Shown in pieces: positions 17,866-25,802 of a DNA stretch of 64,000 nt. The notes under the pieces were generated by a model. It had not been told where the DNA came from. It saw only the letters and a program-made list of their open reading frames with translations, and did not search any database. The number at the start of each line of letters is the position of its first letter. The first letter of the stretch is position 1. This DNA is from Pseudonocardia sp. HH130630-07 (GTDB lineage: Bacteria > Actinomycetota > Actinomycetes > Mycobacteriales > Pseudonocardiaceae): positions 930,001 to 994,000 of the forward strand of contig NZ_CP013854.1 of assembly GCF_001698125.1 (NCBI RefSeq), written 5' to 3'. A program made the position numbers and the translations under genes.

Positions 17866-18189
17866 TCAGCCGGCGAGCACCGCCACCGCCGCGGCGACGC
17901 CGAGGAGCACGACAGCCACCGTCACCAGGCTCACGGTGCCGCCCCCGGTCGGCAGCCGGGACCCGTCGACCTGCAGCGCCCCGGCCACCCGCCGGTACCG
18001 GCGCTGGCTCCCGAGGACCACCACCGCACAGATGAGGAAGGCCACCAGGCACAGCACGACGCCCGTGACCCCCGCGGCCGGCGCGGTCACCCTGGCCGCG
18101 ACGAGTGACGCCGCCGCCAGCGAGATCCCGGTCCGGCGCCAGGCGAGCGCGGTCCGCTCCGGCTGCAGACCGGGATCGAACGACGTCAC
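17866..18189 (-). CDS. DUF202 membrane protein (second of a pair)
   Basis: 107 residues. The start VTSFDPGLQPERTALAWRRTG is the DUF202 signature (ER-T-LAW-R-T). Three hydrophobic helices follow, at about residues 22-38, 42-62 and 85-106. The family is made of small inner-membrane proteins (YidG/YidH) of unknown role. Its GTG overlaps the stop of the preceding DUF202 gene by 4 bases (GTGA), so the two are coupled and probably form a hetero-oligomer. Confidence 0.8.
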   Translation of the reverse strand: MTSFDPGLQPERTALAWRRTGISLAAASLVAARVTAPAAGVTGVVLCLVAFLICAVVVLGSQRRYRRVAGALQVDGSRLPTGGGTVSLVTVAVVLLGVAAAVAVLAG

Positions 18190-18548
18190 CCGAGGACCGT
18201 TCCGAGCACCAGCAGGACCCCCACCACCCCGACCAGCACCGCGAGCGGGACCCCCGGCCCCGACGACGGCAACGGCCGGCCCGCCCGCAACGCGCGCTCG
18301 GTCACGAACCAGCTCCGCCACGCCGAGAGCGGCAGCAGGATCCCGCCACCGAGGAGCACCAGCGACGCGGCACTGCGCAGCCCCGCCTGGGCCGGGACGT
18401 CGAGCGCCTCCAGTGCCACCCCCGCCGCCAGCAACGCGACGGCGGTCCGGATCCACGCCAGGTAGGTCCGCTCGTTGGCCAGGGTGAACCGGGGATCGGG
18501 CTCGGTCCCGCGGTCGTACAGCCGGGCGGGGAAACGGCGGGCGGTCAC
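18186..18548 (-). CDS. DUF202 membrane protein, YidH-like (first of a pair)
   Basis: 120 residues. FTLANERTYLAWIRTAVALL is the full DUF202 signature, near residue 20. Hydrophobic helices lie at about 30-52, 62-80 and 98-120. The start at the GTG 18548 keeps a short N-terminal arm; GACACT 6 bases upstream may be its -10. It is coupled by a GTGA overlap to the second DUF202 gene, a layout like yidH-yidG in E. coli. The function is unknown. Confidence 0.8.
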   Translation of the reverse strand: MTARRFPARLYDRGTEPDPRFTLANERTYLAWIRTAVALLAAGVALEALDVPAQAGLRSAASLVLLGGGILLPLSAWRSWFVTERALRAGRPLPSSGPGVPLAVLVGVVGVLLVLGTVLG

Positions 18549-18800
18549 GGCCCCAGTGTCCGCGCCCGCCTGCACCCGCCCGCACCCGCCTGCTCCCGGC
18601 CCCGCCCGCACCTCCTGCTCCCCGCCCCGTCCGCACCCGCGGACCCGCTCCGTGCGGTGCCGACCCGCCCGGCACCACCGGCCGCGGCTCGTGGTCCCCT
18701 GGCTCGCCGGGATCCGTGGGCCACTCGGCACCACTCGACCCGCCGGTACGACCGCGCGGCCCCGCGACGCGCCGCCCGGGCACGGGACGACGGCGACAAG

Positions 18801-18849
18801 TCACGGGTCACGGGTCACGGGTCACGGGTCACGGGTCACGGGTCACGGG
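18801..18849. repeat. Heptanucleotide microsatellite (TCACGGG x7) in the tauE leader region
   Basis: Seven perfect head-to-tail copies of TCACGGG end 31 bases before the tauE start. They sit in the 332-bp divergent gap 18549-18880 between the DUF202 pair and tauE. The rest of that gap is C-rich on the plus strand (G-runs on the minus strand, around 18550-18660) and shows no other recognisable element. A 7-bp unit could vary in copy number and alter promoter spacing. Confidence 0.9.
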
Positions 18850-18880
18850 CAGACGAGCGAACGGAACGGGGCGGGATCAG

Positions 18881-19606
18881 GTGGAGCAGCTGGCGATCGG
18901 CGCCGTGGCGCTGTTCGTGGCGTCGACGATCGGCGGGATGACCGGCTTCGCCGCGTCCCTCGTCTCCACCCCGGCGTTGCTGTTCCTCGGGTTCGGCGTG
19001 CCGGAGGTGGTGGTGGTCAACCTGACCGCGACCCTGGTGACCCGGATCGGTGTGCTGATCCGGCTGCGCGGCCAGGTGGACCGCCGACGGGTGCTGCTCC
19101 TGGCCGCCGGCTCGGTCCCGGGCGCCGTGGCCGGGGTGGCGGTGCTGGGCAGGCTGGACGAGCAGGCCCTCCGGATCGGCACGGGGGTGGTCGTCACGAT
19201 CGCCGGTCTGGTGCTGCTGCTGGGCGGGCGCCGGATCTCCACGCGGCCGGGCACTCCGGCCACCGCGGCGACCGGGCTCCTCGGCGGCTTCCTGTCGACC
19301 ACGACGTCGCTGAACGGGCCCCCGGTCGCCGTCCTGCTCGACCGCTGCCGGCTCACCCCGACCGCGTTCGTCGCGGACTTCGCCGGGTACGCGCTGGTCA
19401 CGAACGCGGTCTCGCTGGCGCTGCTCGGCGCGCAGCACCGGATCCCGGCCGGGGTGCTGTGGCCCGTACTGCCGGTGCTCGTGGTCGCGGCGCTGGTCGG
19501 CAACCGACTGGGCGGGCTGCTCACCAGCCGGGTACCGGCCGCGACCTTCGCGACGATCGTCAAGCTGCTGGTCATCGCGTCCGGCATCGCGACGATCCTG
19601 TCCTGA
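18881..19606 (+). CDS. TauE/SafE-family sulfite or anion exporter
   Basis: 241 residues with 7-8 hydrophobic segments. The two internal repeats of the family are visible: IGGMTGFAASLVSTPALLFLGF near residue 15 and LLGGFLSTTTSLNGPPVAVLL near residue 130. TauE/SafE proteins export sulfite, sulfoacetate or similar anions. The GTG at 18881 is chosen because longer forms would have to translate the upstream TCACGGG repeat. No clear ribosome site precedes it. No sulfur-metabolism gene is nearby. Confidence 0.82.
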   Translation: MEQLAIGAVALFVASTIGGMTGFAASLVSTPALLFLGFGVPEVVVVNLTATLVTRIGVLIRLRGQVDRRRVLLLAAGSVPGAVAGVAVLGRLDEQALRIGTGVVVTIAGLVLLLGGRRISTRPGTPATAATGLLGGFLSTTTSLNGPPVAVLLDRCRLTPTAFVADFAGYALVTNAVSLALLGAQHRIPAGVLWPVLPVLVVAALVGNRLGGLLTSRVPAATFATIVKLLVIASGIATILS

Positions 19607-19629
19607 CGCCGGGATCCGGCCCCGCGCGA

Positions 19630-21210
19630 TCAGAACGGCGGCTCGTCCGAGCCTCCCTCGGCGACTCCGTCGGCTCGGGCGGCTCCGGCGGCTCCGTCGG
19701 CTCGGGCGGCTCGGGCGGCCGCCGCGTCGGTGGTCGGACCGGTCGTCGCGCCGGACCCGGGAGCTGACGGCACCCTCCCGGTGAAGCGTCGGTAGTCCTC
19801 GGGGAAGGTCGTCTCCGACCAGCCGCACGGGCTGATCCAGGTGAGCCCGCCGTCGGGGGTGGCGACGACCTGCCATCCGGGGGCGTCCTTGAGCTTGTGG
19901 TGCCCACGGCAGAGACCGTGCAGGTTGTCGGCGCTGGTGGTGCCGCCGCGGGCCCAGGGGATGTGGTGGTCGAGGTCGCGGACGGGTTTGGGACACGAGG
20001 GACCGCGGCAGGTGTGGTCACGGGCGTGGACGAGGTCGGCGAGTGCGTCGGGCGGCCGGTAGGTGGTGCGGCCGAGGTCGAGGCAGGTTCCGGTGAGGGG
20101 GTCGGTGACCAGGCGTTTCCAGGTTCCGCCCGCGGCGAGGGCCCGGGCGGTGGTGGCGGGGACGGGGCCGTGACCGGTGAGCTCGGCGGGGGTGTCGGCG
20201 CCGAGGAGGGTGTCGAGCCCGACCACGACGTGGATCAGCGGGATGCGCCCGATCGCGGAGGTGGGATCGGGCTTGGCCGCCAGCACGGTGCGGACCGCAG
20301 CGAGAACGGCGTCGGCTCCAGCGGCTGCGTCGGCTCCGGCATGCCCGGTCGGGCCGGCGGGCGCAGGCGAGGCGGGCCCGCCGCCCGTGATGGTCGCCGT
20401 GGCGGCGAGGACGGTGTCGGTGGCGGCGCGCACCACGTCGAGGTCGGTCAGCGTCATCGTGCCCTGCAACAGCTGGTGGGCCAGATCGACCCGTCGCTGG
20501 TCGAGAGTGCGGGGATCGGTCCCGGGCAACGATCGGGCGAGGCGGTCGACGCACCGCCACGACGCCTCGGCCTGCGCGGCGGTCCCGCCCAGCCACAAGG
20601 CCGCCATGCCCTCCTCGGCACGACTGATCGACATCCGCCGGTCCGCCGCAGCGCGCCGGTGGCGCCGGGTCGCACCGTCGGGATCGACCCGGGCGATCGC
20701 CCGCCGGAGCCGTTCCCGCACCAGCCGGTACGGGATCCCGTCGGTGGCCGCGGGCAGCACCCGGGCCTCGACCGCCCGCGCCGCCGGATCGTCGAGGACC
20801 ACCGTGGCCGAGGCGATCGCGACCGCCGTGCGCCCCGGTAATCGCCCCGCCTCCCAGGCGGCGAGGGTGGCGGGCAGCACGCCGCGGAACCGCTGCGCCT
20901 CGGCGAGCAGGCCACGGGCCTCCTCCCGGCTGACCCCGAGCACGAGCGCGACCTGGTCGGGCAACCACCGCGACACGTCGGTGACCGCCCGCGGATCCGC
21001 ATCCGGCGGGGCGGCGCGGCTACCGGGGGGATGGCGGGCGGCGAACTCCCCCAGCATCCGGGCCCGCAACGCCGACGCCCACCGGACCAGCCGCTCCGCG
21101 CCGGCCACAACGTCCAGGACCTCGGTGTCGGTCAGGTCACCGGGCTCGGCACCGGCGGCCTCGCACCGCGACGCCAGGGCATGACCGACCGGCTCGTCGC
21201 GGACGGCCAT
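19630..21210 (-). CDS. DUF222/HNH endonuclease-domain protein (13E12-repeat type)
   Basis: 526 residues. The N-terminal two-thirds is the DUF222 helical domain typical of the M. tuberculosis 13E12 repeat proteins. The C-terminal HNH core is intact: HTCRGPSCPKPVRDLDHHIP, then GGTTSADNLHGLCRGHHKLK, with Cys and His able to hold zinc and the metal. The end is low-complexity Ala/Gly/Asp (RAARADGAAGAARADG). Such genes are often multicopy and possibly mobile; the target DNA is unknown. The ATG at 21210 is used; the GTG at 21216 is equally possible. An SOS box and a TAGAAT -10 lie just upstream, so it is probably induced by DNA damage. Confidence 0.85.
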   Translation of the reverse strand: MAVRDEPVGHALASRCEAAGAEPGDLTDTEVLDVVAGAERLVRWASALRARMLGEFAARHPPGSRAAPPDADPRAVTDVSRWLPDQVALVLGVSREEARGLLAEAQRFRGVLPATLAAWEAGRLPGRTAVAIASATVVLDDPAARAVEARVLPAATDGIPYRLVRERLRRAIARVDPDGATRRHRRAAADRRMSISRAEEGMAALWLGGTAAQAEASWRCVDRLARSLPGTDPRTLDQRRVDLAHQLLQGTMTLTDLDVVRAATDTVLAATATITGGGPASPAPAGPTGHAGADAAAGADAVLAAVRTVLAAKPDPTSAIGRIPLIHVVVGLDTLLGADTPAELTGHGPVPATTARALAAGGTWKRLVTDPLTGTCLDLGRTTYRPPDALADLVHARDHTCRGPSCPKPVRDLDHHIPWARGGTTSADNLHGLCRGHHKLKDAPGWQVVATPDGGLTWISPCGWSETTFPEDYRRFTGRVPSAPGSGATTGPTTDAAAARAARADGAAGAARADGVAEGGSDEPPF

Positions 21211-21232
21211 CGACACGTCGAGAACACCGGAA

Positions 21233-21253
21233 TCGACTATGTGTTCGATTCTA
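21233..21253 (-). promoter_or_regulatory. LexA/SOS box overlapping the -10 of the HNH gene
   Basis: TCGACTATGTGTTCGA (21233-21248) matches the mycobacterial SOS box TCGAAC-N4-GTTCGA at 10 of 12 positions. It abuts a -10 hexamer TAGAAT on the minus strand (21253-21248), so bound LexA would cover the transcription start, 20-30 bases before the HNH gene. Confidence 0.6.
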
Positions 21254-21501
21254 TGCCACCGAACTGACCCTCCTCCAGGACGAGTTCGGCGCCGGCACCG
21301 CGCGCAGCGTCACGGCGCGGGAGCCGATCCGCCCCGATCCACGGGACCGGAGGCCCGAGCACGGAGCCGTGGCACGCAGCCAGGGCCGGGTCGGGCAGCC
21401 GGGGCCGGGCCGGGCGGCGGGAGATCGGGCCGCAGCCGGGATCGGGCCGGGCGGCCGGAGCCGGGCCGGGCGGCGGGAGACCGGGCCGCGCCCGGACCCG
21501 A

Positions 21502-21507
21502 TAGCGT
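21502..21507 (+). promoter_or_regulatory. -10 element for leaderless APH-like gene
   Basis: TAGCGT, 8 bases before the ATG at 21516. Just upstream, at about 21400-21500, a GC-rich stretch of some 55 bp is imperfectly duplicated. Confidence 0.45.
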
Positions 21508-21515
21508 CGCTCCGC

Positions 21516-22433
21516 ATGACCGGGACCGGCACGGAGATCACCTCGGGTCTCGTCCGCGATCTGCTGCACGACCAGCATCCGGACCTCGCCGGGCTGCCGC
21601 TGCGCGAGGTCGAGGGCGGCTGGGGCAACCAGATGTGGCGCCTCGGCGACGACCTGGCCGTGCGCATCCAGCGCATGGACACCGATCCCGCTCCCCAGCT
21701 CAAAGAACGTCGATGGCTGCCCGTGCTCGCCCCGCGGCTGCCGCTGCCGATCCCCGTCCCGGTGCGCGAGGGTGCGCCCTCCGAGCGGTCGCACCGGATG
21801 TGGACGGTCGTGACCTGGGTACCGGGCCTGCCGCTGGACCGCGGGGAGATCACCCGGCCCGGGCACGCGGCCGACACGCTGGCGGCGTTCCTCCGGGCGC
21901 TGCACGTGCCGGCCCCGGCCGACGCGCCGGCCGACACCGGCCGCGGCGCGCACCCACGCGACGCCACGGCCGGCTTCGAGCAGTTCCTCGGCGCCGTGGA
22001 CGGGCTCGGCGACACCGCCGCCGAGGTCCGGGCCGTCTGGACCGACGCCGTCGCGGCCCCGGCGTGGGACGGGCCTCCGGTGTGGGTGCACGGCGACCTC
22101 CACCCCGCGAACGTCGTCGTCGCGGACGGGACGCTCGCCGGCGTCGTCGACTTCGGCGAGCTGTTCGCCGGGGACCCGGCGACGGACCTGGCGGCCGCCT
22201 GGGTGCTGCTCCCGGCCGGTGCGGCGCGACGGTGCCTCACCGCCTACGCCGCCGCCGACGGGGCGACGGTCCGGCGCGCCCGCGGGCTGGCCGCGCTGCG
22301 GTGCCTGTTCCTCGTGCTGATGGGACAGAACGGGGACCGCGGCCTGCCCGGCGGCAAGCCGGGATGGGGCCCGGTGGGCCGGGCCGCGCTCGACCGGGTC
22401 CTGGGCCCCGGGACGGACCGGCCCCACCGGTAG
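21516..22433 (+). CDS. Aminoglycoside phosphotransferase (APH)-family kinase
   Basis: 305 residues of the APH/choline-kinase fold. A nucleotide-binding N-lobe carries GGWGNQMWRLG (Gly loop) and VRIQRMD. The catalytic loop is VWVHGDLHPANVVV (HGDxxxxN) near residue 195, and GVVDFGELF is the metal-binding DFG-like motif. Substrates of this family range from antibiotics to sugars and homoserine; none can be assigned here. It is flanked by the HNH gene (divergent) and nucS (convergent), and is probably not a resistance gene by context alone. Confidence 0.8.
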   Translation: MTGTGTEITSGLVRDLLHDQHPDLAGLPLREVEGGWGNQMWRLGDDLAVRIQRMDTDPAPQLKERRWLPVLAPRLPLPIPVPVREGAPSERSHRMWTVVTWVPGLPLDRGEITRPGHAADTLAAFLRALHVPAPADAPADTGRGAHPRDATAGFEQFLGAVDGLGDTAAEVRAVWTDAVAAPAWDGPPVWVHGDLHPANVVVADGTLAGVVDFGELFAGDPATDLAAAWVLLPAGAARRCLTAYAAADGATVRRARGLAALRCLFLVLMGQNGDRGLPGGKPGWGPVGRAALDRVLGPGTDRPHR

Positions 22434-22448
22434 GGACCGCCGGGCCCC

Positions 22449-23108
22449 TCAGAACAGGCGCATGTCGTTCGACGTCATCCCGCGCAGCTCGTCGTAGTCC
22501 ACCGTCACGCAGCGGATGCCCCGGTCGGTCGCCAGCGTCCGGGCCTGCGGCTTGATCTGCTGGGCGGCGAACACGCCCTGCACCGGGGCGAGCAGCGGGT
22601 CGCGGTTCATCAGCTCCAGGTACCGGGTGAGCTGCTCGACGCCGTCGATCTCCCCGCGGCGCTTCACCTCGATCGCGACGTGCCCGCCGCCGGCGTCGCG
22701 GCAGAGCAGGTCGACCGGGCCGACGGCGGTCATGTACTCCCGCCGGACCAGCGTCCAGCCGTCCCCGAAGGTCTCCGGGTGCGCGGCCAGCAGCTCCTGC
22801 AGGTGGGCCTCCACGCCGTCCTTCACCAGGCCGGGGTCGATCCCCAGCTCGTGCGACGAGTCGTGCAGCACCTCGTCGAGGGTGATCACGAGCGACTCGT
22901 CGGCCTTGTTGCGGACCGTCCAGACGCCCGGCTCCTCGGTGAGCCAGCACGGCGGCGACATCCAGTTCAACGGCTTGTACGCGCGGTCGTCGGCGTGCAC
23001 GCTCACCGACCCGTCCGCCTTGACCAGCAACAACCGGGGGGCCATCGGGAGGTGGGCGGTCAGCCGCCCGACGTAGTCCACCTGGCAGCGGGCGATGACG
23101 AGACGCAC
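22449..23108 (-). CDS. nucS: Mismatch-specific endonuclease NucS/EndoMS
   Basis: 219 residues, the normal length. It cuts mismatched DNA in actinobacteria, which lack MutS/MutL. The N-terminal DNA-binding domain has [15 protein letters not shown] and the W-rich loop NWMSPPCW. The nuclease core carries [20 protein letters not shown], the D-ExK site of the PD-(D/E)XK fold, near residue 130-150. It ends in DMRLF, which fits the sliding-clamp-binding tail described for corynebacterial and mycobacterial NucS. The GTG at 23108 has TACAGT 7 bases upstream, so it is probably leaderless. It is divergent from the NUDIX gene. M. tuberculosis nucS (Rv1321) sits in the same neighbourhood. Confidence 0.95.
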   Translation of the reverse strand: MRLVIARCQVDYVGRLTAHLPMAPRLLLVKADGSVSVHADDRAYKPLNWMSPPCWLTEEPGVWTVRNKADESLVITLDEVLHDSSHELGIDPGLVKDGVEAHLQELLAAHPETFGDGWTLVRREYMTAVGPVDLLCRDAGGGHVAIEVKRRGEIDGVEQLTRYLELMNRDPLLAPVQGVFAAQQIKPQARTLATDRGIRCVTVDYDELRGMTSNDMRLF

Positions 23109-23115
23109 CCGGGTC

Positions 23116-23121
23116 ACTGTA
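23116..23121 (-). promoter_or_regulatory. -10 element for leaderless nucS
   Basis: TACAGT on the minus strand, 7 bases before the GTG at 23108. Confidence 0.5.
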
Positions 23122-23150
23122 TGAGGGGTGCGATCGGCCACGCTGGGCGG

Positions 23151-23687
23151 GTGATCGAGCAGACCTCGACCCGCCGGGTCTACGCGAACAGCTGGATGAC
23201 CGTCCGGGAGGACGACGTCCGCCTGCCCGACGGCAGCACCGGCATCTACGGCGTCGTCGACAAGCCCACCTACGCGCTCGTCATCCCCCGGGACGAACGC
23301 GGGCACCTGCACCTCGTCGAGCAGTTCCGCTACCCGGTGCGGGCCCGGCGCTGGGAGTTCCCCGCCGGCACCGCGCCCGACCGGGCCGACACCGACCCGG
23401 CCGAGCTGGCGGTGCGCGAGCTGGGCGAGGAGACCGGGCTCGTCGCGAGCACCCTGACGTTCCTCGGGATGCTCGACGTCGCGCCCGGCATGTCCAGCCA
23501 GCGCGGGCACGTCTACCTCGCGAGCGGCCTGACCGCCGGGGAGCCACGTCGCGAGCACCAGGAACAGGACATGCGCGCGGCCTGGTTCTCCCCCGCCGGG
23601 TTCGAGGACATGATCCGCCGGGGCGAGCTCACCGACGCCCAGACCCTGGCCGCGTACACCCTGCTCCGGCTGCACGACGGCCGCTGA
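23151..23687 (+). CDS. NUDIX hydrolase, ADP-ribose pyrophosphatase-like
   Basis: 178 residues. An N-terminal beta domain ([21 protein letters not shown] in two strands) precedes the NUDIX core. The box reads [20 protein letters not shown] then LGEETGL: the REx-xEExG half is intact, but the first half has two extra residues and no Glu at the usual place. The order resembles ADP-ribose/NDP-sugar pyrophosphatases. The GTG at 23151 is used; an ATG at 23121 is in frame but overlaps the nucS promoter. It is divergent from nucS, which may suggest nucleotide-pool or repair roles. Confidence 0.8.
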   Translation: MIEQTSTRRVYANSWMTVREDDVRLPDGSTGIYGVVDKPTYALVIPRDERGHLHLVEQFRYPVRARRWEFPAGTAPDRADTDPAELAVRELGEETGLVASTLTFLGMLDVAPGMSSQRGHVYLASGLTAGEPRREHQEQDMRAAWFSPAGFEDMIRRGELTDAQTLAAYTLLRLHDGR

Positions 23688-23711
23688 CGCCGGTCGGCGC
23701 CGGAGCCGGCG

Positions 23712-24953
23712 TCAGATCAGCACCGGCAGCTCGTCGACCCGGCTGAACCCGGGCCGGGGCGTCCAGGTGACGTCACCGGCCGGGATGGCGAGTCGCAGGT
23801 CCGGGAACCGCTCGTGCAGCATCCGCAGCGCGACCTCGCCCTCCTGCCGGGCCAGCGCCGCACCCAGGCAGTAGTGGATGCCCTGGCCGAACCCGACGTG
23901 CCCCTCACCGCGCCCGGTGTCGCGGCGCACGTCGAGCTCGTCGGGACGGTCGTAGGCCCGCGGATCGTGGTTGGCCGGCAGCAGCCCCGCCATCAGCGGC
24001 GTGCCGGCCGCGACCGCCACACCGCCGATCTCGACGTCCTCGGTCGGGTACCGGAACTGGGTGAACTGCACCGGCCCGCGGAACCGCATCAGCTCGTGCA
24101 CCGCCTGCGGCCAGCGCTCCGGCTCGGCCCGGAGCACGGCGAGCTGATCGGGATGGGTGAGCAGGGTGTACGCGCCGTTGGAGATCAGGTGCGCCGTCGT
24201 CTCGTGACCGGCGACGACCAGCGCGAAGATCATCGTCACCATCTCGGTGTCGGTCAGCCGGTCCCCGTCCTCCTGCGCGTCGATCAGGGCCGTGATCAGG
24301 TCGTCCGCCGGTTCCGCCCGGCGGGCCGCGACGAGTTCCTGCACGTGGTCGACGGCGGACCGCAGCACCCCGGGGATCCGGGTCGGGTCCATCGAGGTCA
24401 GCACCCGGCCCCACTCGTGCCACTGCGCACGGTCGGACTCCCCGACCCCGACCAGCTCGCAGATGACGGTGATCGGCAGCGGGTAGCCGAACGCCTCGAC
24501 GAGGTCGACCGGACGGCCGTCGGCCCCGTCCTCCGCGATCCGGTCCAGCAGCGCGGCGGTGATCTCCTCGACCCGCGGGCGGAGCGTCTGCACCCGGCGC
24601 ACCGTGAACGCCCGCGACACCAGCTTGCGCAGCCGGGTGTGGTCCGCGCCGTCGGTGGTGAGGATGTTGCGGCTCATGTAGGGCAGCAGGTCCTCGGTGA
24701 TGTTCATCTGGGCCAGCATCCGGTCGCGCATGTTCTCGCCGCCGACCAGCTCCGGGTCGGTGACGAAGCGCGGGTCGGTGAGCACCGCACGGACCTCGTC
24801 CTGGCGGGTGACCAGCAGCGCGGGCGGCGTCCCGAGCAGCGAGATGCCGACGACCGGCCCCTGCTCACGCAGCCGCCCGTAGCCGGCGTAGGGATCGGCG
24901 ACGAGGTCCGGCGCCATGAGGTCGTGGACGTCGCCGGTTCCGGTGGTGGTCAT
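23712..24953 (-). CDS. Cytochrome P450
   Basis: 413 residues, a soluble bacterial P450. The I-helix has VAGHETTAHLI; the K-helix ExxR is ELMRFRGP; the haem loop is FGQGIHYCLGAALAR with the thiolate Cys at about residue 362. The sequence resembles CYP107/CYP105-like actinobacterial hydroxylases, but I do not assign a subfamily. It needs a ferredoxin and reductase, neither of which is adjacent. The ATG at 24953 follows GGAGAGG. It lies 35 bp after the tetR gene on the same strand, probably in one operon regulated by that protein. Confidence 0.93.
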   Translation of the reverse strand: MTTTGTGDVHDLMAPDLVADPYAGYGRLREQGPVVGISLLGTPPALLVTRQDEVRAVLTDPRFVTDPELVGGENMRDRMLAQMNITEDLLPYMSRNILTTDGADHTRLRKLVSRAFTVRRVQTLRPRVEEITAALLDRIAEDGADGRPVDLVEAFGYPLPITVICELVGVGESDRAQWHEWGRVLTSMDPTRIPGVLRSAVDHVQELVAARRAEPADDLITALIDAQEDGDRLTDTEMVTMIFALVVAGHETTAHLISNGAYTLLTHPDQLAVLRAEPERWPQAVHELMRFRGPVQFTQFRYPTEDVEIGGVAVAAGTPLMAGLLPANHDPRAYDRPDELDVRRDTGRGEGHVGFGQGIHYCLGAALARQEGEVALRMLHERFPDLRLAIPAGDVTWTPRPGFSRVDELPVLI

Positions 24954-24988
24954 GGCGGTTTCCTCTCCGTGGTGGTCCGCGTCCGGTC

Positions 24989-25753
24989 TCACCGGACGCG
25001 GCGGCGCAGTTCGGTGTCGAGGTGCTCGGCCAGCGGGCGGTAGAGCCCCGCGACCCGCTCGCCGAGCGCGGCGGACGGGGGCGGTGCTGCGGCGGTGCCG
25101 TCCAGGCCGGTGGTGAGGACGGACCGCACCGCCCGTTCCAGCAGGGCGATGCGCCGGTCCGCGTCGGTGGGGGCGAACGCCGTCTGCTGCCCGGCCGCCT
25201 CGGACATCCCGGTCAGGACGAAGAAGCCGTAGGTGACCGCGCCCCAGGTGTGGATCTGGTCGTCGACACTCGTGTCGGTGTCGACGAGCCCGGCGTCGCG
25301 CAGCGCGCCGAAGTGCTCCCGGACCACCGTGTCCCGGCGGCCGGCCAGCTCGCCGAGGGTTCCGGCTGCCTCGTGGGCCAGCCGGCCCAGCACCTCGGCG
25401 TCACCCAGGTACATCGCCCGGGTGACGGCGTCGGCCTGCATCCGCTCGTAGATCAGCGCGATCATCCGCCACGGCAGGACGAACTCCGGTTCCGCCGCCA
25501 TCCGGTCCGCGAGATCGGCGAACAGCCGCCGCTGGGACCGCAGCACCACCGTCAGCAGCAACGCGTCCTTGGTGCGGACATGCAGGTAGACCGTCCCCTT
25601 GCCGACCCCGGCCCGGCGCGCGACGTCCTCGATCGTCACCCGCCGGTAGCCCTGGCGCACGAGCAGCTCAGCCGCCGCGTCGAGCACGCGGTCCATCCGG
25701 TCGTCGCCGGTGCCGGCGGCCTCGCTCGTGACTCGATTGACGGATCCGGTCAT
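24989..25753 (-). CDS. TetR-family transcriptional regulator
   Basis: 254 residues. The N-terminal HTH is VLDAAAELLVRQGYRRVTIE, DVARRAGVGKGTVYLHVRTK, at about residues 22-62. The C-terminal half is a helical ligand domain without a recognisable subfamily. It is upstream of the P450 on the same strand and divergent from the ECHDC3-like gene; the 49-bp gap holds a perfect inverted repeat that is its likely operator. The ATG at 25753 has TACCGT 6 bases upstream, pointing to a leaderless mRNA. Confidence 0.87.
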   Translation of the reverse strand: MTGSVNRVTSEAAGTGDDRMDRVLDAAAELLVRQGYRRVTIEDVARRAGVGKGTVYLHVRTKDALLLTVVLRSQRRLFADLADRMAAEPEFVLPWRMIALIYERMQADAVTRAMYLGDAEVLGRLAHEAAGTLGELAGRRDTVVREHFGALRDAGLVDTDTSVDDQIHTWGAVTYGFFVLTGMSEAAGQQTAFAPTDADRRIALLERAVRSVLTTGLDGTAAAPPPSAALGERVAGLYRPLAEHLDTELRRRVR

Positions 25754-25759
25754 GTGGTC

Positions 25760-25796
25760 ACGGTAGCTCCCGGTATCCCGCATGTCGAGATACCGT
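25760..25796. promoter_or_regulatory. Divergent tetR/ECH-like promoter pair with TetR-type operator
   Basis: Minus-strand TACCGT (25765-25760) lies 6 bases before the tetR ATG and plus-strand TACCGT (25791-25796) lies 6 bases before the ATG at 25803. Between and over them, CGGTATC (25771-25777) and GATACCG (25789-25795) form a perfect inverted repeat with an 11-nt spacer. It overlaps the plus -10, so binding would block that gene and probably tetR-P450. Confidence 0.6.
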
Positions 25797-25802
25797 CGCC
25801 CC

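Noticed and set aside
18801..18849. CRISPR-like array at the TCACGGG repeats
   Set aside because: A 7-bp unit repeated without spacers is a microsatellite, and no cas gene is present.
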